Shown: positions 57,801 through 64,000 of the stretch, piece after piece
Position numbering within the stretch: position 1 is the stretch's first letter
Layout: every line of letters starts with the position of its first letter
Assembly: GCF_031143425.1 (NCBI RefSeq)
Contig: NC_090448.1
Span: 330,906,177-330,970,176 of the forward strand
Direction: 5' to 3'
DNA: 64,000 bases
Source: Pleurodeles waltl
Taxonomy: Eukaryota > Chordata > Amphibia > Caudata > Salamandridae
Translations under genes and position numbers: made by a program
Notes under the pieces: generated by a model
Database searches by the model: none
What the model saw: only the letters and a program-made list of their open reading frames with translations
What the model was told of the DNA's origin: nothing

Positions 57801-60800
57801 CTTGGATTCCCCTAGATCTCTAGTTTTCAAAAATGCACAGGTTTGGTAGGTTTCCCTAGGTGCCGGCTGAGCTAGGGTCCAAAATCTACAGGTAGGCACT
57901 TCGCAAAAAACACCTCTGTTTTCTTTAAAAAAATTGGGATGTGTCCACGTTGTGTTTTGGGCCATTTCCTTTCATGGGCGCTAGGCCTACCCACACAAGT
58001 CAGGTACCATTCTTGTCGGGAGACTTGGGGGAACGCTGGATGGAAGGAAATTTGTGGCTCCTCTCAGATTCCAGAACTTTCTGTCACCGAAATGTGAGGA
58101 AAATGTGTTTTTTAGCCATATTTTGAGGTTTGCAAAGGATTCTGGGTAACAGAACCTGGTCAGAGCCCCACAAGTCACCCCATCTTGGATTCCCCTAGAT
58201 CTCTAGTTTTCAAAAATGCACAGGTTTGGTAGGTTTCCCTAGGTGCCGGCTGAGCTAGGGGCCAAAATCTACAGGTAGGCACTTCGCAAAAAACACCTCT
58301 GTTTTCTGTAAAAAAATTGGGATGTGTCCATGTTGTGTTTTGGGCCATTTCCTTTCATGGGCGCTAGGCCTACCCACACAAGTGAGGTACCATTCTTATC
58401 GGGAGACTTGTGGGAACGCTGGGTGGAAGGAAATTTGTGGCTCCTCTCAGATTCCAGAACTCTCTGTCATCGAAATGTGAGGAAAATGTGGTTTTTTTAG
58501 CCAAATTTTGAGGTTTGCAAAGGATTCTGGGTAACAGAACCTGGTCAGAGCCCCACAAGCCACCCCATCTTGGATTTCCCTAGGTCTCTAGTTTTCAGAA
58601 ATGCACAGGGTTGGTAGGTTTCCCTAGGTGCCGGATGAGCTAGGGGCCAACATCTACAGGTAGGCACTTTGCAAAAAACACCTCTGTTTTCTGTAAAAAA
58701 ATTGGGATGTGTCCACCTTGTGTTTTGGGCCATTTCCTTTCGTGGGCGCTAGGCCTACGCACACAAGTGAGGTACCATTTTTATCGGGAGACTTGGGGGA
58801 ACGCTGGGTGGAAGGAAATTTGTGGCTCCTCTCAGATTCCAGAACTTTCTGTCACCGAAATGTGAGGAAAATGTGTTTTTTAGCCAAATTTTGAGGTTTG
58901 CAAAGGATTCTGGGTAACAGAACTTGGTCAGAGCCCCACAAGTCACCCCATCATGGATTCCCCTAGATCTCTAGTTTTCAAAAATGCACAGGTTTGGTAG
59001 GTTTCCCTAGGTGCCGGCTGAGCTAGGGGCCAAAATCTACAGGTAGGCACTTTGCAAAAAACACCTCTGTTTTCTGTAAAAAAATTGGGATGTGTCCACG
59101 TTGTGTTTTGGGCCATTTCCTTTCGTGGGCGCTAGGCCTACCCACACAAGTGAGGTACCATTTTTATCGGGAGAGTTGGAGGAACGCTGGGTGGAAGGAA
59201 ATTTGTGGCTCCTCTCAGATTCCAGAACTTTCTGTCACCGAAATGTGAGGAAAATGTGTTTTTTAGCCAAATTTTGAGGTTTGCAAAGGATTCTGGGTAA
59301 CAGAACCTGGTCAGAGCCCCACAAGTCACCCCATCTTGGATTCCCCTAGATCTGTAGTTTTCAAAAATGCACAGGTTTGGTAGGTTTCCCTAGGTGCCGG
59401 CTGAGCTAGGGGCCAAAATCTACAGGTAGGCACTTCGCAAAAAACACCTCTGTTTTCTGTAAAAAAATTGGGATGTGTCCACGTTGTGTTTTGGGCCATT
59501 TCCTTTCGTGGGCGCTAGGCCTACCCACACAAGTGAGGTACCATTTTTATCGGGAGACTTGGAGGAACGCTGGGTGGAAGGAAATTTGTGGCTCCTCTCA
59601 GATTCCAGAACTTTCTGTCATCGAAATGTGAGGAAAATGTGTTATTTTTAGCCAAATTTTGAGGTTTGCAAAGGATTCTGGGTAACAGAACCTGGTCAGA
59701 GCCCCACAAGCCACCCCATCTTGGATTCCCCTAGGTCTCTAGTTTTCAGAAATGCACAGGGTTGGTAGGTTTCCCTAGGTGCCGGCTGAGCTAGGGGCCA
59801 ACATATACAGGTAGGCACTTTGCAAAAAACACCTCTGTTTTCTGTAAAATAATTGGGATGTGTCCACGTTGTGTTTTGGGCCATTTCCTTTTGTGGGCGC
59901 TAGGCCTACCCACACAAGTGAGGTACCATTTTTATCGGGAGAATTGGGGGAACGCTGGGTGGAAGAAAATTTGTGGCTCCTCTCAGATTCCAGAACTTTC
60001 TGTCACCGAAATGTGAGGAAAATGTGTTTTTTAGCCAAATGTTGAGGTTTGCAAAGGATTCTGGGTAACAGAACCTGGTCAGAGCCCCACAAGTCACCCC
60101 ATCTTGGATTCCCCTAGATCTCTAGTTTTCAAAAATGCACAGGTTTGGTAGGTTTCCCTAGGTGCCGGCTGAGCTAGGGGCCAAAATCTACAGGTAGGCA
60201 CTTCGCAAAAAACACCTCTGTTTTCTGTAAAAAAATTGGGATGTGTCCATGTTGTGTTTTGGGCCATTTCCTTTCATGGGCGCTAGGCCTACCCACACAA
60301 GTGAGGTACCATTCTTATCGGGAGACTTGCGGGAACGCTGGGTGGAAGGAAATTTGTGGCTCCTCTCAGATTCCAGAACTCTGTCATCGAAATGTGAGGA
60401 AAATGTGTTTTTTTTAGCCAAATTTTGAGGTTTGGAAAGGATTCTGGGTAACAGAACCTGGTCAGAGCCCCACAAGCCACCCCATCTTGGATTCCCCTAG
60501 GTCTCTAGTTTTCAGAAATGCACAGGGTTGGTACGTTTCCCTAGGTGCCGGCTGAGCTAGGGGCCAACATCTACAGGTAGGCACTTTGCAAAAAACACCT
60601 CTGTTTTCTGTAAAAAAATTGGGATGTGTCCACGTTGTGTTTTGGGCCATTTCCTTTCGTGGGCGCTAGGCCTACCCACACAAGTGAGGTACCATTTTTA
60701 TCGGGAGAGTTGGAGGAACGCTGGGTGGAAGGAAATTTGTGGCACCTCTCAGATTCCAGAACTTTCTGTCACCGAAATGTGAGGAAAATGTGTTTTTTAG

Positions 60801-62926
60801 CCAAATTTTGAGGTTTGCAAAGGATTCTGGGTAACAGAACCTGGTCAGAGCCCAAAAAGTCACCCCATCTTGGATTCCCCTAGATCTCTAGTTTTCAAAA
60901 ATGCACAGGTTTGGTAGGTTTCCCTAGGTGCCGGCTGAGCTAGGGGCCAAAATCTACAGGTAGGCACTTTGCAAAAAACACCTCTGTTTTCTGTAAAAAA
61001 ATTGGGATGTGTCCACGTTGTGTTTTGGGCCATTTCCTTTCATGGGCGCTAGGCCTACCCACACAAGTGAGGTACCATTCTTATCGGGAGACTTGCGGGA
61101 ACGCTGGGTGGAAGGAAATTTGTGGCTCCTCTCAGATTCCAGAACTCTCGGTCATCGAAATGTGAGGAAAATGTGTTTTTTTTAGCCAAATTTTGAGGTT
61201 TGCAAAGGATTCTGGGTAACAGAACCTGGTCAGAGCCCCACAAGCCACCCCATCTTCGATTCCCCTAGGTCTCTAGTTTTCAGAAATGCACAGGGTTGGT
61301 AGGTTTCCCTAGGTGCCGGCTGAGCTAGGGGCCAAAATCTACAGGTAGGCACTTTGCAAAAAACACCTCTGTTTTCTGTAAAAAAATTGGGATGTGTCCA
61401 TGTTGTGTTTTGGGCCATTTCCTTTCGTGGGCGCTAGGCCTACCCACACAAGTGAGGTACCATTTGTATTGGGAGACTTGGGGGAACGCTGGGTGGAAGG
61501 AAATTTGTGGCTCCTCTCAGATTCCAGAACTTTCTGTCACCGAAATGTGAGGAACATGTGTTTTTTAGCCAAATTTTGAGGTTTGCAAAAGATTCTGGGT
61601 AACAGAACCTGGTCAGAACCCCACAAACCACCCCATCTTGGATTCCCCTAGGTCTCTAGTTTTAAAAAATGCACAGGTTTGGTAGGTTTCCCTAGGTGCC
61701 GGCTGAGCTAGGGGCCAAAATCTACAGGTAGGCACTTTGCAAAAAACACCTCTGTTTTCTGTAAAGAAATTGGGAAGTGTCCACGTTGTGTTTTGGGCCA
61801 TTTCCTTTCGTGGGCGCTAGGCCCACCCTCAGAAGTGAGGTACCATTTTTATCGGGAGACTTGGGGGAACGCTGGGTGGAAGGAAATTTGTGGCTCCTCT
61901 CAGATTCCAGAACTTTCTGTCACCGAAATGTTAGGAAAATGTGTTTTTTTAGCCACATTTTGAGGTTTGCAAAGGATTCTGGGTAACAGAACCTGGTCAG
62001 AGCCCCACAAGTCACCCCATCTTGGATTCCCCTAGATCTCTAGTTTTCAAAAATGCACAGGTTTGGTAGGTTTCCCTAGGTGCCGGCTGAGCTAGGGTCC
62101 AAAATCTACAGGTAGGCACTTTGCAAAAAACACCTCTGTTTTCTGTAAAAAAATTGGGATGTGTCCACGTTGTGTTTTGGGCCATTTCCTTTCATGGGCG
62201 CTAGGCCTACCCACACAAGTCAGGTACCATTCTTATCGGGAGACTTGGGGGAACGCTGGATGGAAGGAAATTTGTGGCTCCTCTCAGATTCCAGAACTTT
62301 CTGTCACCGAAATGTGAGGAAAATGTGTTTTTTAGCCATATTTTGAGGTTTGCAAAGGATTCTGGGTAACAGAACCTGGTCAGAGCCCCACAAGTCACCC
62401 CATCTTGGATTCCCCTAGATCTCTAGTTTTCAAAAATGCACAGGTTTGGTAGGTTTCCCTAGGTGCCGGCTGAGCTAGGGTCCAAAATCTACAGGTAGGC
62501 ACTTTGCAAAAAACACCTCTGTTTTCTGTAAAAAAATTGGGATGTGTCCACGTTGTGTTTTGGGCCATTTCCTTTCATGGGCGCTAGGCCTACCCACACA
62601 AGTCAGGTACCATTCTTGTCGGGAGACTTGGGGGAACGCTGGATGGAAGGAAATTTGTGGCTCCTCTCAGATTCCAGAACTTTCTGTCACCGAAATGTGA
62701 GGAAAATGTGTTTTTTAGCCATATTTTGAGGTTTGCAAAGGATTCTGGGTAACAGAACCTGGTCAGAGCCCCACAAGTCACCCCATCTTGGATTCCCCTA
62801 GATCTCTAGTTTTCAAAAATGCACAGGTTTGGTAGGTTTCCCTAGGTGCCGGCTGAGCTAGGGGCCAAAATCTACAGGTAGGCACTTCGCAAAAAACACC
62901 TCTGTTTTCTGTAAAAAAATTGGGAT
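54874..62926. repeat. Third copy of the d-to-l long block, with an inserted g monomer
   Basis: Starts are at 54874, 55257, 55640, 56023, 56406, 56791, 57174, 57558, 57941, 58324, 58709, 59092, 59475, 59860, 60243, 60626, 61009, 61394, 61777, 62161 and 62544. From 54874 to 59860 each start lies exactly 45,088 bp after its partner in 9786-14772. A g-type unit at 60243 is then inserted between q and r, and the offset becomes 45,471 bp (15155 to 60626 and onward). Point differences from the earlier copies are scattered, for example TTAGATTTCC for TTAGGTTTCC-like context near 56312 and CCCTTCTTGG near 57414. Confidence 0.9.
60243..60625 (+). repeat. Inserted g-type monomer between q and r
   Basis: The unit has GAACTCTGTCATC and the GTCCATG/TTTCATGGG start typical of g (6334, 10935, 25322, 56023). 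In the other long copies (14772 to 15155, and 29159 to 29542) q is followed directly by r. Its 3' part switches to the h'/r-preceding type (CAGAAATGCACAGGG, CAACATCTACAGG), and it has a private GGTACGTTTCC near 60531. It therefore looks like an inserted recombinant rather than a simple duplicate. Confidence 0.85.
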
Positions 62927-64000
62927 GTGTCCATGTTGTGTTTTGGGCCATTTCCTTTCATGGGCGCTAGGCCTACCCACACAAGTGAGGTACCATTCTT
63001 ATCGGGAGACTTGTGGGAACGCTGGGTGGAAGGAAATTTGTGGCTCCTCTCAGATTCCAGAACTCTCTGTCATCGAAATGTGAGGAAAATGTGTTTTTTT
63101 TTAGCCAAATTTTGAGGTTTGGAAAGGATTCTGGGTAACAGAAGCTGGTCAGAGCCCCACAAGCCACCCCATCTTGGATTCCCCTAGGTCTCTAGTTTTT
63201 AGAAATGCACAGGGTTGCTAGGTTTCCCTAGGTGCCGGCTGAGCTAGGGGCCAACATCTACAGGTAGGCACTTTGCAAAAAACACCTCTGTTTTCTGTAA
63301 AAAAATTGGGATGTGTCAACGTTGTGTTTTGGGCCATTTCCTTTCGTGGGCGCTAGGCCTACCCACACAAGTGAGGTACCATTTTTATCGGGAGACTTGG
63401 AGGAACGCTGGGTGGAAGGAAATTTGTGGCTCCTCTCAGATTCCAGAACTTTCTGTCATCGAAATGTGAGGAAAATGTGTTTTTTTTAGCCAAATTTTGA
63501 GGTTTGCAAAGGATTCTGGGTAACAGAAGCTGGTCAGAGCCCCACAAGCCACCCTATCTTGGATTCCCCTAGGTCTCTAGTTTTTAGAAATGCACAGGGT
63601 TGCTAGGTTTCCCTAGGTGCCGGCTGAGCTAGGGGCCAACATCTACAGGTAGGCACTTTGCAAAAAACACCTCTGTTTTCTGTAAAAAAATTGGGATGTG
63701 TCAACGTTGTGTTTTGGGCCATTTCCTTTCGTGGGCGCTAGGCCTACCCACACAAGTGAGGTACCATTTGTATTGGGAGACTTGGGGGAACGCTGGGTGG
63801 AAGGAAATTTGTGGCTCCTCTCAGATTCCAGAACTTTCTGTCACCGAAATGTGAGGAACATGTGTTTTTTAGCCAAATTTTGAGGTTTGCAAAAGATTCT
63901 GGGTAACAGAACCTGGTCAGAACCCCACAAACCACCCCATCTTGGATTCCCCTAGGTCTCTAGTTTTAAAAAATGCACAGGTTTGGTAGGTTTCCCTAGG
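62927..64000. repeat. Right-edge monomers m, m'' and the start of i
   Basis: Starts are at 62927, 63313 and 63698; the last unit runs off the window. Units 62927 and 63313 share AGAAGCTGG and the rare CTAGTTTTTAGAAATGC, 385 bp apart, so the 3' part of one was copied into the other. Unit 63698 begins GTCAACG as after m', then becomes i. It carries GAGGAACATG, otherwise seen only in the i unit at 61394, 2,304 bp (six monomers) earlier. Confidence 0.88.

Larger units (their letters stand above)
1..64000. repeat. Satellite DNA array, ~383-bp monomer, fills the window
   Basis: The same ~383-bp unit repeats head-to-tail in one orientation from the first base to the last. There are 164 GTGTC-anchored monomer starts plus three 5'-truncated monomers. 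Typical spacings are 383, 384, 385 and 386 bp; extremes are 381 (54493) and 387 (293, 18127). Every monomer keeps the same landmarks in order: GTGTCC, TTTTGGGCCATTTCC, GGGCGCTAGGC, a GGTACC site, CGGGAGA, GGAACGCTGG, a T-tract, CTGGGTAACAGA, CTTGGATT or a one-base variant, CTAG-rich segment, GCCGGC, an A6 tract and an A7 tract. No unique sequence interrupts the array. Open frames of about 61-71 codons occur on both strands in nearly every monomer, but they overlap, shift and stop within each unit, so I treat them as chance. I do not recognise the satellite family. The role is unknown; centromeric or heterochromatic satellite is inferred from the architecture only. Confidence 0.98.

Noticed and set aside
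46036..57930. TTTTCTTTAAAA shared by units near 46036 and 57922 as evidence of exchange
   Set aside because: The flanking variants of the two monomers belong to different subtypes, so an independent G-to-T change is as likely.
293..63935. Short open frames on both strands in nearly every monomer
   Set aside because: Overlapping frames on opposite strands of the same 190 bp cannot all be coding. Plus-strand ones mostly depend on GTG starts, and unit lengths such as 383 and 385 bp shift the frame at each repeat. Subtype differences include frame-changing indels.
1..64000. CRISPR array
   Set aside because: Repeat units are ~383 bp with no short direct repeat separated by unique spacers, and no cas genes are present.
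1..64000. CENP-B box
   Set aside because: The only CGGG context, in TATCGGGAGA, lacks the required TTCG upstream and the A at the middle position of the 17-bp motif.
1..64000. tRNA-derived SINE or other Pol III element as monomer origin
   Set aside because: I found no A box and B box pair. GGTTTCGAAAGG at 293 and 19665 units only faintly resembles a B box and is a private variant of GGTTTGCAAAGG.
1..64000. Bacterial or phage origin of the window
   Set aside because: There are no genes, operons, ribosome binding sites or phage modules. Tens of kilobases of HOR satellite are not known from bacteria.

Overview
The whole 64 kb is one uninterrupted tandem satellite array. The repeat unit (monomer) is 381-387 bp, most often 383 bp. 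A hand count over 1861-2220 gives about 46% G+C. Placing the monomer start at the first G of the conserved GTGTC motif that follows the A7 tract gives 164 such starts (first 293, last 63698). There are also three monomers that lost their 5' 100 bp, and a partial monomer at the left edge. Both window ends lie inside the array, so its true length is unknown. I see no protein-coding gene, RNA gene, transposon or unique-sequence island. No organism can be named. A gene-free 64 kb of satellite with higher-order repeat (HOR) structure points to a eukaryotic genome, in a heterochromatic or centromere-like region. That is inference from architecture, not from a recognised family.

The monomers fall into about 20 subtypes with shared diagnostic variants. 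I letter them as follows. a: GAGAGTTGGAGG plus T9. b: ACTTGGAGG, T6, then ATCTAGAGG. c: T8 or T9 directly followed by GCC, then CACCTGTTTT. d: GGGTGAAAGAAAA. e: AAAATAATTG before the start, then TTTGTATTGGG. f: CCCTCAAACGTG. g: GAACTCTGTCATC. h: ACTTGCGGG and CTCTCGGTCATC (h' carries AAATTTGAGG). i: TTTGTATTGGG or TTTCTATTGGG following TTTCGTGGG. j: GGCCCACCCTCA and ATGTTAGG. k and l: AAGTCAGGTACC, GCTGGATGG and CCATATTTT, with k reading CTTATCGG and l CTTGTCGG. m: ACTTGTGGG. m': GTCAACG and ACTTGGAGG. n: CCTACGCACAC and CATCATGG. o: GAGAGTTGGAGG plus T6. p: ACTTGGAGG, TCATC, T8. q: GAGAATTGG and AAATGTTG. r: TGGCACCTC and GCCCAAAAAG.

Layout, left to right. 1-4032: o(partial) X p d j k l l mΔ m' n. 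4033-8634: a b c d e f g i j k l m/m'. 8635-13620: the same with h added after g. 13621-19372: n o p q r h i j k l mΔ m'/n a b, a unique monomer, o. 19373-23021: a second copy of 1-4032, one k/l monomer shorter. 23022-28007: third copy of the 13-monomer block. 28008-31841: n o p q r h i j k l. 31842-34914: m m' n o p q h' r. 34915-38373: (h p q) three times. 38374-46821: h' r h i j k k' k* l m m' n o/p q h' r h p q h' r h'. 46822-54492: a ten-monomer block (i j k k' m i j k l l) twice. 54493-64000: X' d e f g h i j k l m/m' n o p q g r h i j k l m m'' i.

The interest lies in the nested duplication history. Long segments recur at constant offsets of 14,387, 45,088, about 19,372 and 9,983 bp. 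Nearly every change of offset equals one monomer (383-385 bp), as in-register unequal exchange or gene conversion predicts. One 100-bp internal deletion recurs three times with the same junction. Monomer length differences are almost entirely explained by one T-tract and two CT dinucleotide losses.
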